Of a DNA stretch of 6,422 nt, positions 1-6,369 are shown in pieces (positions within the stretch are counted from its first letter, which is position 1; every line of letters begins with the position of its first letter). The stretch spans positions 1 to 6,422 of the forward strand of contig CAZVWW010000126.1 of assembly GCA_964631265.1 (NCBI GenBank), given 5' to 3'. Source of the stretch: CAZVWW01 sp964631265. GTDB taxonomy: Bacteria; Thermotogota; Thermotogae; MWEM01. The position numbers were made by a program, and so were the translations under genes. Under the pieces are notes generated by a model. The model saw only the letters and a program-made list of their open reading frames with translations, had not been told where the DNA came from and did not search any database.

Positions 1-1
1 G

Positions 2-52
2 AGATCGGAAGAGCGTCGTGTAGGGAAAGAGTGTTCAGAGCCGTGTAGATCT
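2..52 (+). other. Illumina TruSeq adapter with i5 index (sequencing artefact)
   Basis: Positions 2-34 match the reverse complement of the 33-nt TruSeq read-1 (P5-side) adapter, starting AGATCGGAAGAGC and ending GAGTGT. Positions 35-42 (TCAGAGCC) fill the i5 index slot; the reverse complement GGCTCTGA is, from memory, TruSeq HT index D504. Positions 43-52 (GTGTAGATCT) match the start of the P5 flow-cell segment, after which the match breaks off. The block is therefore synthetic DNA and no biological feature should be called in it. It also places an in-frame TAG (46-48) just before the sbcD fragment, making a false TTG-start ORF. In this orientation a normal insert would lie to its left, so its junction to sbcD is a misjoin or chimera rather than a plain untrimmed read start. 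Confidence 0.97.
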
Positions 53-363
53 TGTTGGACTCTGCGGAAGTAAATAAAAAAAAGGATTATATCCTGGCGA
101 GACTGACCGATGACAGAGCGATGATGAATCCCCTGGAGAGGTTGAGGGAAATATATCCGAATATTATGAAGATAGAAAGAAACAGAAGCGGGATCAATGA
201 GAACAGACAATCCCTCAGCATTCAGGAAAAGGAAAAGATGAAGGATATCGATCTGTTTGAATCTTTTTTCAAACAGATCAACCCCGAAGACCGCCCGTTT
301 GATGAGGATTTAAGAAAAGCTGTGGAAAAGATCTTTCTCGAAATTCAAAAGGATGATGATTAA
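53..363 (+). CDS. sbcD: Nuclease SbcCD subunit D (Mre11-type), C-terminal fragment, 5' truncated
   Basis: This is the last ~100 residues of SbcD, the metallophosphoesterase nuclease subunit of the SbcCD complex, which cleaves hairpins and processes DNA double-strand ends in the cytoplasm. The catalytic phosphoesterase domain is missing because the contig is broken here. What remains resembles the SbcD C-terminal capping domain: a DYILARLTDD strand, then a helix-turn with NPLERLREIYPNIMKIER, a charged linker, and a terminal helix around FESFFKQINPEDRPFDEDL that is typical of SbcD tails. The TTG at 52-54 straddles the adapter junction and is not a start codon; the true start lies outside the window. 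The reading frame runs to TAA at 361-363, one nucleotide before the best sbcC start, so the two genes are almost certainly co-transcribed and translationally coupled. The identification rests on the tail motifs plus the adjacent sbcC. Confidence 0.9.
347..353 (+). promoter_or_regulatory. Ribosome binding site for sbcC (decides start)
   Basis: AAAAGGA lies inside the last codons of sbcD. It is 11 nt from the ATG at 365 but overlaps or nearly touches the upstream in-frame ATGs at 353 and 356. Of the three possible starts only 365 has workable spacing. That start also gives the MRP..L..FGPY N-terminus usual for SbcC. Confidence 0.55.
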
Positions 364-364
364 G

Positions 365-3300
365 ATGAGACCGACAAGATTGATGTTAAAGGCATTCGGA
401 CCTTACAAGGAGAAAACCGAACTCGATTTCACGCGGTTAAAGCATCATAATCTCTTTTTGATCACCGGACCGACCGGTGCGGGTAAGACAACGATATTTG
501 ATGCGATCGCCTATGCCTTATACGGGGAGGCAAGCGGTGACGAGCGGGATGAAAAGAGTCTGATCAGTGATTTTTCCAACGAGGAAGTTGTTACGGAAGT
601 AGTCTTCGATTTCTGGTTGAACAATAGAAATTACAGAGTCCGCAGGATTCCTCAACAGGAGCGGAAAAAGAAGCGTGGTGAAGGGGTAACCAAACAGCCC
701 TCAAAAGCTGAATTCTGGGAATTGAGTGCCGAAGGTTCTCAGGAGCGGGTAATAGCCTCAAAGATCTCTGAAGTCAATGAAAAGGTAGCTGAGGAGATAG
801 GTCTTGCCGCCAATCAGTTCAAACAAATATTGATGCTGCCCCAGGGAGCCTTTCGAGATCTGTTGACCGCCAAGAGTACTGAGAGGCAGGAGATCCTCCA
901 AAGACTCTTCAACACCGGGAAATATAAACGCTTTGAGAATCACCTTAAAGAAAAGGTCAAGGAACTTGAAAAAGAGAAAGAGACAATAGAAACGGCGATA
1001 GCCCATGAAATCAACGAGATAAAAATGATATCAGACGAGGATAAGCTGCGTTTACAACAAATCCGGCTGGAAGAAGTCTTCGACGAGCTCAAGAGACATA
1101 ACCGTATGACAGAGGAAGAGCTTGAAAAAAGGGAAAACGCAAAAAAGGTACATGAAAAGGCATTATCCGATGTAGTTGACAAGATTTACCGGGCCAGACA
1201 GGTGAATGAGCGTTTTGAAGTACTCAGAAAGAAAAAAGAGACCTTCAACTCATTAAGCAAAGATAAAAAGAAAATGGACGGGGAAAAGGACTTTCTGGAA
1301 CGTTCGGAAAAGGCTCAAAAAGTCAGTGCTGTCGAAAACTGGTATGACTCACTGTCAAGAGAATGCAAACAATACCGGGAAGATATTGAGACGTATCAAA
1401 AAAAGAAGCAGAAATATGAAGGGGCACTGGAAGAATCATTGAAAGAGTATCAAGCCGCCGAAAAAGCGTATCAGCGGGTTGAAACGATAAAACTCGAACT
1501 CAACAGCCTTGAACAGGAAATCGGGCACCTGCGGGAAAAAGAAAAAAAAGAACAGGCACTCAAGTTGACTGAAAAAAAACTCAAGGAAAAAGAGCAAGTT
1601 CTCATAACGAGCCGGTCAGAACTGAAGAATATTAAAACAAAACTGGAACAGTTCGAAAAGGGAAAAGAAAAGCTATCGGAACTGTTGGAAGCACAGAAAG
1701 CGTTGTATGAAAAAAGAGAAAAAGCGAAAGCGCGATTGACGGAAGCAAGCACCATTATATCCGACATCGAGGATTATATCTCAGTTGATGAGGATTACAA
1801 AGCGCTTCAGAAAGAATGGAAAGCCCTGTCAGCAGAACGGGATAAAGAACAACGTAAAATTGAAGCGATGACAAAAGAAAGAGACGCTATCCATGAGCAA
1901 CTGAAGAAAAATCAGGCCTATATCCTCTCAAAAGAACTGGGGAAAGGGAAGCCCTGTCCGGTTTGCGGCTCGAAAGATCATCCCAACCCGGTCATCAAAC
2001 AGGACAATAAAGAAATGAAAGACGTTAAAGACCTTGAAGAGAAGCAAGAGAAGATTGAAAAAGAGCTGGAAACCCATCGGGAAAAACGGGCCGACTTTTC
2101 TGAGAAGATGACCGGTGTCAAGTCATCAGGCAAATCACGAAAAAAGGACCTGGATAACAGACTGAAAAAGATTAACGGAGAACTGCATAAGAACCGCCTG
2201 AAAGAGCATGATATCGAGAAAATCAACGAACTGAAAAACACCATCTCGGACTGGATCAAAAAGACCGGACAGGAACTTGAAACGATTAACGATGAAATCA
2301 AACGCGAAGAAGAAAAGAAAAAAACGCAGGAAAAGAAGGAAAAAAAGATCAAAGAACTCGATGAGGCAAAAACGGAAGCTGAAAAGAAAGATGAGGCTCT
2401 GAATGAGGAGATTAATCAACTCAAGATCGAAAACGGAAGACTGACATCACTCCTGGAAGAGCTTAAAACGAGACTGAGTGGTAAGTTTGAAACACCGGAA
2501 GCGATCAACAAAACGAAAGCAAAGAAGAAAGAGACCATACAGGAACTTCAAAAACGCTTCAAAGAAGCGGAGGAAACAAGAGACAAAAAAAAGAGAGAAC
2601 TGATCAGGATAAACAACACGATAGAAAATACTGAAAAGACACTTGAACAAAAAGAAAAACAGAGGAAAGATAAAAAGAAAGAATTAGAAGAGAAATTGGC
2701 AGAAAACGGATTTGAGACCATCAAAGCATACCGGCATTTTTATATCTCATCAGAAGAACTGGAAAAACGGCAAGAAAAGATCAAAACCTTTTATGAAAGA
2801 TACCGTCAGCTGGAATATGATGTCAACGAGATCGAGCGTGAACTCGCTGACAAAGAAGCGATAAAACTGGAGCCATTGATTAAAAAGCGTCAGGAGACGG
2901 AAGCTCTTGTCGAAACGATCAACAAAGAGATAACACTGAAACATGATGCCTTAACCAATAATAAAGAGAGACTGAAGAGACTCGGTGAATTAAGGGAAGA
3001 ACGTGACAGCATTTATGATGATTATAAGACATACGGCTATCTGAAAGATATCTCAAGCGGCCGGAACACGTTAATGATCAATTTTGAAAGATATGTCCAG
3101 ACGGCATTTCTTGATGAGATCATTATTGCAGCGAATCAGCGGTTTGAAAAGATGTCGGATGGCCGCTTCTATCTCAGCAGAAAACATGAAAGTGATAACA
3201 AAAAGTCCCAGAGCGGACTCGATCTTGAAGTCTTCGATCAATACACAGGAGAAACCCGCCATGTCAAGACGCTCTCGGGCGGAGAGGGCTTTAAGGCCTC

Positions 3301-3565
3301 CCTGTCTCTTGCCCTGGGATTGTCTGACGTTGTTCAAGCATACTCAGGCGGGATTAAGCTTGATACATTGTTCATTGATGAGGGATTTGGCACATTGGAC
3401 ACCGAATCACTTGACAGCGCCATCAAGACCCTGATGGAACTCCAATCTTCCGGACGCCTGATAGGCGTGATCTCCCATGTTCAAGAACTCAAAGAGAGAA
3501 TTGACGCCTATCTGGAGATCGAATCAACACAAGAGGGCAGCCGCGCGAGATTTGTGGTTCCCTGA
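365..3565 (+). CDS. sbcC: Nuclease SbcCD subunit C, Rad50/SMC-type ATPase
   Basis: This is the ATPase and coiled-coil subunit of SbcCD, the bacterial Mre11-Rad50 complex, which uses ATP to open and process DNA ends and hairpins. It is complete at 1066 aa, close to the usual ~1000-1050. Numbered from ATG 365, it has an N-terminal ATPase lobe with Walker A GPTGAGKTT at 35-43 and a Q-loop MLPQG with Gln160. A very Lys/Glu-rich heptad-like coiled coil spans ~165-890. It is interrupted by the zinc hook CPVC at 531-534, almost exactly mid-protein. The C-terminal ATPase lobe carries the ABC signature LSGGE at 970-974, Walker B LFIDEG with Asp1005/Glu1006, D-loop TLD ending at 1012, and the switch His1038 in ISHVQEL. 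All catalytic landmarks are intact. In-frame ATGs at 353 and 356 could extend it by 3-4 residues and overlap sbcD, but spacing to the ribosome binding site and family N-termini favour 365. It is last in its operon, with a terminator following. Confidence 0.97.
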   Translation: MRPTRLMLKAFGPYKEKTELDFTRLKHHNLFLITGPTGAGKTTIFDAIAYALYGEASGDERDEKSLISDFSNEEVVTEVVFDFWLNNRNYRVRRIPQQERKKKRGEGVTKQPSKAEFWELSAEGSQERVIASKISEVNEKVAEEIGLAANQFKQILMLPQGAFRDLLTAKSTERQEILQRLFNTGKYKRFENHLKEKVKELEKEKETIETAIAHEINEIKMISDEDKLRLQQIRLEEVFDELKRHNRMTEEELEKRENAKKVHEKALSDVVDKIYRARQVNERFEVLRKKKETFNSLSKDKKKMDGEKDFLERSEKAQKVSAVENWYDSLSRECKQYREDIETYQKKKQKYEGALEESLKEYQAAEKAYQRVETIKLELNSLEQEIGHLREKEKKEQALKLTEKKLKEKEQVLITSRSELKNIKTKLEQFEKGKEKLSELLEAQKALYEKREKAKARLTEASTIISDIEDYISVDEDYKALQKEWKALSAERDKEQRKIEAMTKERDAIHEQLKKNQAYILSKELGKGKPCPVCGSKDHPNPVIKQDNKEMKDVKDLEEKQEKIEKELETHREKRADFSEKMTGVKSSGKSRKKDLDNRLKKINGELHKNRLKEHDIEKINELKNTISDWIKKTGQELETINDEIKREEEKKKTQEKKEKKIKELDEAKTEAEKKDEALNEEINQLKIENGRLTSLLEELKTRLSGKFETPEAINKTKAKKKETIQELQKRFKEAEETRDKKKRELIRINNTIENTEKTLEQKEKQRKDKKKELEEKLAENGFETIKAYRHFYISSEELEKRQEKIKTFYERYRQLEYDVNEIERELADKEAIKLEPLIKKRQETEALVETINKEITLKHDALTNNKERLKRLGELREERDSIYDDYKTYGYLKDISSGRNTLMINFERYVQTAFLDEIIIAANQRFEKMSDGRFYLSRKHESDNKKSQSGLDLEVFDQYTGETRHVKTLSGGEGFKASLSLALGLSDVVQAYSGGIKLDTLFIDEGFGTLDTESLDSAIKTLMELQSSGRLIGVISHVQELKERIDAYLEIESTQEGSRARFVVP

Positions 3566-3589
3566 TTTTATAACCCGATTCACAGCGGA

Positions 3590-3646
3590 GCCAATACTTG
3601 TGGAGAGTTCACTTGTCACAAGTACTGGCCCTCTTCTATTTTTCTT
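3590..3646 (+). terminator. Rho-independent terminator after sbcC
   Basis: A 14-bp stem pairs 3590-3603 (GCCAATACTTGTGG) with 3616-3629 (TCACAAGTACTGGC), with one A/C mismatch and one G-T pair, around a 12-nt loop. It is followed by a pyrimidine/T-rich tail (CTCTTCTATTTTTCTTC, ~3631-3647). It starts 24 nt after the sbcC stop, the expected place for an operon terminator. The T-run is interrupted by C and A, so termination may be incomplete. Confidence 0.75.
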
Positions 3647-3745
3647 CAACAATACGTTATTTATAGTTTTCATTAGAATTAATAAAATACGTAGAACACT
3701 CCTTCTTTTTACTTGATCGTTACTGATTTAGGTAAAAATGCGGAC

Positions 3746-3776
3746 TTGACATGTTTAAAACTGCATACCTTATTTT
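3746..3776 (+). promoter_or_regulatory. Candidate sigma-70-type promoter for the ABC importer operon
   Basis: A perfect -35 hexamer TTGACA lies at 3746-3751. The best -10 candidate is TATTTT at 3771-3776 (4 of 6 consensus, 19-nt spacer); CTTATT at 3769-3774 would give a 17-nt spacer but fits less well. The region just upstream (3641-3720) is AT-rich and could act as an UP-like element. The position downstream of the sbcC terminator and ~45 nt before the next start codon supports it. The -35 box is convincing; the -10 is weak, which may mean an activator is needed. Confidence 0.5.
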
Positions 3777-3784
3777 CTTAGTGA

Positions 3785-3797
3785 AGCCCTTAGGGCT
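3785..3797. promoter_or_regulatory. Perfect 13-nt dyad, possible operator
   Basis: AGCCCT-T-AGGGCT is a perfect 6-bp inverted repeat around a single central base. It sits between the candidate -10 and the Shine-Dalgarno of the solute-binding protein gene, so near or just after the expected transcription start. A one-base centre makes an RNA hairpin poor (only ~4-5 pairs with a small loop), which favours a DNA site for a dimeric regulator blocking transcription. No regulator is encoded in the window, so its identity is unknown. Confidence 0.4.
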
Positions 3798-3807
3798 AAA
3801 TAAAATG

Positions 3808-3813
3808 AGGAGG
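3808..3813 (+). promoter_or_regulatory. Strong Shine-Dalgarno for the solute-binding protein gene
   Basis: AGGAGG is a perfect anti-16S match, 7 nt before ATG 3821. It fixes that start codon, which also gives a clean signal peptide, and predicts high-level translation as expected for a binding protein. Confidence 0.9.
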
Positions 3814-3820
3814 ATTTTGT

Positions 3821-6289
3821 ATGAAAAAATCGATTTTGTTGTTAGTACTGATTCTGACAGGTATCTCGATTCTATTGGCACAAAACGGACCATTTGTAGA
3901 CAGGGTTTACATTAACACGCGTATGAAGCAGGAGATAGGTCTGAAAGACGCGGCGGAAGGCATAACAGATGTCTTTGCATATGGGGTTGAAGGCCCGCAG
4001 TTATTGGGAATGTCTAAAAAAGATCGGGAGAAGCTGGAGCTCTATTCCGTCCCATCGGGTTCCTGGTCACTCAATCTGAATAATTTTCCGGGAAAGGCAC
4101 CCTACCAGATTGAAAAAGACGGAGAAACACTCTTCAATCCATTTGCCATCAGAGAAATCAGATTTGCACTCAACTTCCTGATTAACCGAAAATATATTGT
4201 GGATGAGATTCTCGGCGGTGCCGGTTTTCCAATGTACACAATGGCCGTTCCCGGTCAGCCCGGTACGATGAAATACAACCGGATAGCGGAAGAGTTCGAA
4301 TTTTCCGCCGAAGGAAACGAAGAAGCCGCGATTGATGATATTAACAGGGCCATGGAAGAAGCCGCAACCTTGCCTGAAAATGATGGCAGACTTGTGAAGG
4401 GTGAAAAATACTGGGAATTCGACGGTGAACCGGTTGAGATCACATTTGTCATTCGAGTGGATGATCCTGCCGGACGCTTGAGAGTCGGTAATTATGTCAC
4501 TGATCAGCTTGAAAAAGCCGGTTTCATGGTCAACAAAAAGTTGTGGGACCGATCAAAATCCATTAACACGGTTTATTACGGTAATCCCGCTGACTATGAA
4601 TGGAATATTTACACCGAGGGTTGGACAGCCGGTGCAACCAGACGGTATTGGGAACATATCGTTGCCCAGATGTACGCCCCGTGGTACGGCTTTATGCCCG
4701 GTGGCGCAAACCCCGATAACTGGAATTACAAGAACGAGGCATTGGGCAAATATACGAAAAACGCCTATTATGGCCGATATACGACGACAGATGAATACTG
4801 GGAATATGCGCTTAAAGCGCAGAGACTGGGATTGAAAGATGCCATGCGTTTGTATCTGTGTGCCCAGGAACAATACTTTGCGGCTAACAAGAAGAGACTG
4901 GAAGAGCGTTTTGCATACGGTCTCGGTGACGGGATCAACGAGTGGATGTTCATAACGGCAAAAACAGACGATAAGGAATTAACGGTCACGCAATTCTCAG
5001 CAATGGGGTCGCTCTTCATGTCTGCCTGGAATCCGATCGGTAACGATGGTTTCAGCGATACATACTCCACGTTGATATCCAAAGCACTCATTTCCGCCGG
5101 CAGTTTCGAAAGCCCGGTTTCAGGGAAACAGACGGAGTATATGGCTGATTGGGAAAACATTGTCACGAAAGTCAGAAAAGACGGAAAAGAAATCGTCGGC
5201 GAGGTTCCGGTTCCTGCAGATGCCATCAAATACAACCCCAAAACAGAAAAATGGGAAGAAGTTGGTCAGGGAGTAACTGCACAAAGCAAAGCGACCTATT
5301 CCTTCCACTTCAACAACTGGCATAACGGTATCAGGATGTCAATCAACGATCTGTTCTACAACACGGCTTTCAGAGCGGAATGGGCAACAAAAGACAACGA
5401 TGATGATAAGCAGTATGAATCCGCGTATTCAGCAAAAATAGAAGGTAATATCGATGAACTCAAGGGTTGGATCGTCCATGATGATGGCACCATTACAGCC
5501 TACTTCGACTACAACTTCCCGCCAAGTGAAGCGAGAGTTGCTTCAAGAGGAATCCCTGATTTCACCGCTTCAGCTGTAAACGGTCCCGTTGTCATGCAGT
5601 CGTGGGATATCTTTGAAGCCATCGCTCTGTTGGTAACCGGGGGGAGTCAATCCGGGATTCAATACAGTATCAGTTCCGATTCTGAATATGAGATAGATGT
5701 CATTGTTCCCGATCATGTTGCGGATATCAAGGCAAAACTTAAAGAGATGTATGAAGAAGGTCATGTTCCTGCCAGTTTAAAAGGCAGAATAACCGCTGAA
5801 GAAGCAAAGAAAAGGTACAAGGCCTCTATTGATTTCATTGAAGAACACGGTCACGCCTACATCGGTAATGGTCCTTTTGTTCTCAATGAATATGATTCAG
5901 AAACAAACTTTATGGAGCTGACCGCAAACAGGGATTGGCCATGGAGTGCCCAGCACTGGCTGGATAAGTTTGCAGTTCCCAGGATTGTCATTAATAATAT
6001 CAGTCTTCCCACAATTGTACCGGCCGGGAAAGATTTTGAAATAGAAGTCGATCTATCGAAAGTTGTTTATCCGAATGTTACCCCCAAACAAGCGGACAGT
6101 GGCGTTGTCACCGTCTATATCGGTGAGCTCAAAGGAATCGATGCCCAGGTAACCGATGAAGGCAGCTTCAAGATAAGAGTTCCGGGTTCAAAGACGACAG
6201 AACTGGAAGGAACAAAAGAAATCATCGTCAAGGCAGAACTCGATGGAGCAGTTCCCGTAGAAAAGGCTAAAACAGTTGTATTCTGGTAA
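3821..6289 (+). CDS. ABC importer extracellular solute-binding protein, family 5, apparently circularly permuted
   Basis: This 822-aa exported binding protein would capture a peptide, oligosaccharide or similar ligand and deliver it to the permease encoded next. Residues 1-20 form a signal peptide (MKK, hydrophobic core, likely cleavage after ALA-type A20). There is no lipobox Cys, so a soluble periplasmic protein is likelier than a lipoprotein. Residues ~24-390 resemble the C-terminal half of SBP_bac_5 proteins: FVDRVYINTR..., then N106-PFAIREIRFALNFLINR (usual NP..VRQALNYAIDR), GGAG.P, EGWTAG near 267, and an LYLCAQEQ helix at 344-351. Residues ~391-716 resemble the normal N-terminal half: SAWNPIG at 401-407, a YSFHFNNWHNG strand-turn near 495-503 (usual FHLR..VKWHDG), and GNGPFVLNEYD from 682 (usual GTGPY.L). 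Residues ~720-822 form a beta-rich, Ig-like-looking tail. Typical family members are ~500-600 aa. Ligand unknown; the many Trp/Tyr at 260-329 would suit a sugar or aromatic ligand, but this is a guess. Confidence 0.88.
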   Translation: MKKSILLLVLILTGISILLAQNGPFVDRVYINTRMKQEIGLKDAAEGITDVFAYGVEGPQLLGMSKKDREKLELYSVPSGSWSLNLNNFPGKAPYQIEKDGETLFNPFAIREIRFALNFLINRKYIVDEILGGAGFPMYTMAVPGQPGTMKYNRIAEEFEFSAEGNEEAAIDDINRAMEEAATLPENDGRLVKGEKYWEFDGEPVEITFVIRVDDPAGRLRVGNYVTDQLEKAGFMVNKKLWDRSKSINTVYYGNPADYEWNIYTEGWTAGATRRYWEHIVAQMYAPWYGFMPGGANPDNWNYKNEALGKYTKNAYYGRYTTTDEYWEYALKAQRLGLKDAMRLYLCAQEQYFAANKKRLEERFAYGLGDGINEWMFITAKTDDKELTVTQFSAMGSLFMSAWNPIGNDGFSDTYSTLISKALISAGSFESPVSGKQTEYMADWENIVTKVRKDGKEIVGEVPVPADAIKYNPKTEKWEEVGQGVTAQSKATYSFHFNNWHNGIRMSINDLFYNTAFRAEWATKDNDDDKQYESAYSAKIEGNIDELKGWIVHDDGTITAYFDYNFPPSEARVASRGIPDFTASAVNGPVVMQSWDIFEAIALLVTGGSQSGIQYSISSDSEYEIDVIVPDHVADIKAKLKEMYEEGHVPASLKGRITAEEAKKRYKASIDFIEEHGHAYIGNGPFVLNEYDSETNFMELTANRDWPWSAQHWLDKFAVPRIVINNISLPTIVPAGKDFEIEVDLSKVVYPNVTPKQADSGVVTVYIGELKGIDAQVTDEGSFKIRVPGSKTTELEGTKEIIVKAELDGAVPVEKAKTVVFW

Positions 6290-6313
6290 TAAATAGCACT
6301 GCATCCACATTAT

Positions 6314-6355
6314 CAATAGTGTCCATATTACTCTGTGGGCACTATTGACTTTTTT
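6314..6355 (+). terminator. Intra-operon stem-loop terminator/attenuator between binding protein and permease
   Basis: An 11-bp stem pairs 6314-6324 (CAATAGTGTCC) with 6337-6347 (GGGCACTATTG), with one T-G pair and a 12-nt loop. It is followed by AC and then six T residues (6350-6355). This has intrinsic-terminator form. Because a permease gene of the same transporter starts 14 nt later, it probably ends only a fraction of transcripts and/or protects the 3' end of the binding-protein mRNA, keeping that protein in excess over the membrane subunits. That arrangement is well known in other ABC import operons; here it is inferred. Confidence 0.8.
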
Positions 6356-6361
6356 AGGGGG
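6356..6361 (+). promoter_or_regulatory. Shine-Dalgarno for the permease gene
   Basis: AGGGGG is 8 nt before ATG 6370 and directly follows the T-tract of the upstream stem-loop. It supports that ATG as a real start even though only 17 codons are visible. Confidence 0.7.
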
Positions 6362-6369
6362 TACCAATA

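Noticed and set aside
52..54. TTG as the start codon of a 103-aa gene
   Set aside because: Its first base belongs to the adapter and the upstream in-frame TAG (46-48) is also adapter. The protein is the tail of SbcD, so the start is an artefact of the misjoin.
1021..2760. Repetitive-looking Lys/Glu codons as a DNA repeat
   Set aside because: The recurrence of gaa/aaa-rich stretches reflects coiled-coil composition of SbcC; no exact unit or fixed period was visible.
758..3337. Several minus-strand ORFs of 64-124 codons opposite sbcC
   Set aside because: They are Ser/Phe/Leu-rich mirror images of the Lys/Glu-rich coiled coil, with no ribosome binding sites or recognisable domains; shadows of sbcC.
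3084..3434. Plus-strand 116-codon ORF inside sbcC in another frame
   Set aside because: It overlaps the conserved C-terminal ATPase motifs of sbcC in a different frame and resembles no family; overprinting is not needed to explain it.
3477..3716. Plus-strand 79-codon ORF running out of sbcC into the intergenic gap
   Set aside because: It begins inside sbcC and runs through the terminator stem and AT-rich promoter region; low-complexity translation, no family resemblance.
3566..3820. Small RNA, riboswitch or tRNA in the gap before the binding-protein gene
   Set aside because: Apart from the terminator, promoter boxes, dyad and ribosome binding site, I saw no cloverleaf, conserved riboswitch core or further stable stem; the remainder is simply AT-rich.
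4494..5323. ORFs on both strands within the solute-binding protein gene (113, 106, 157 and 67 codons)
   Set aside because: The main frame here encodes continuous conserved binding-protein segments; these have no independent start signals or known motifs.
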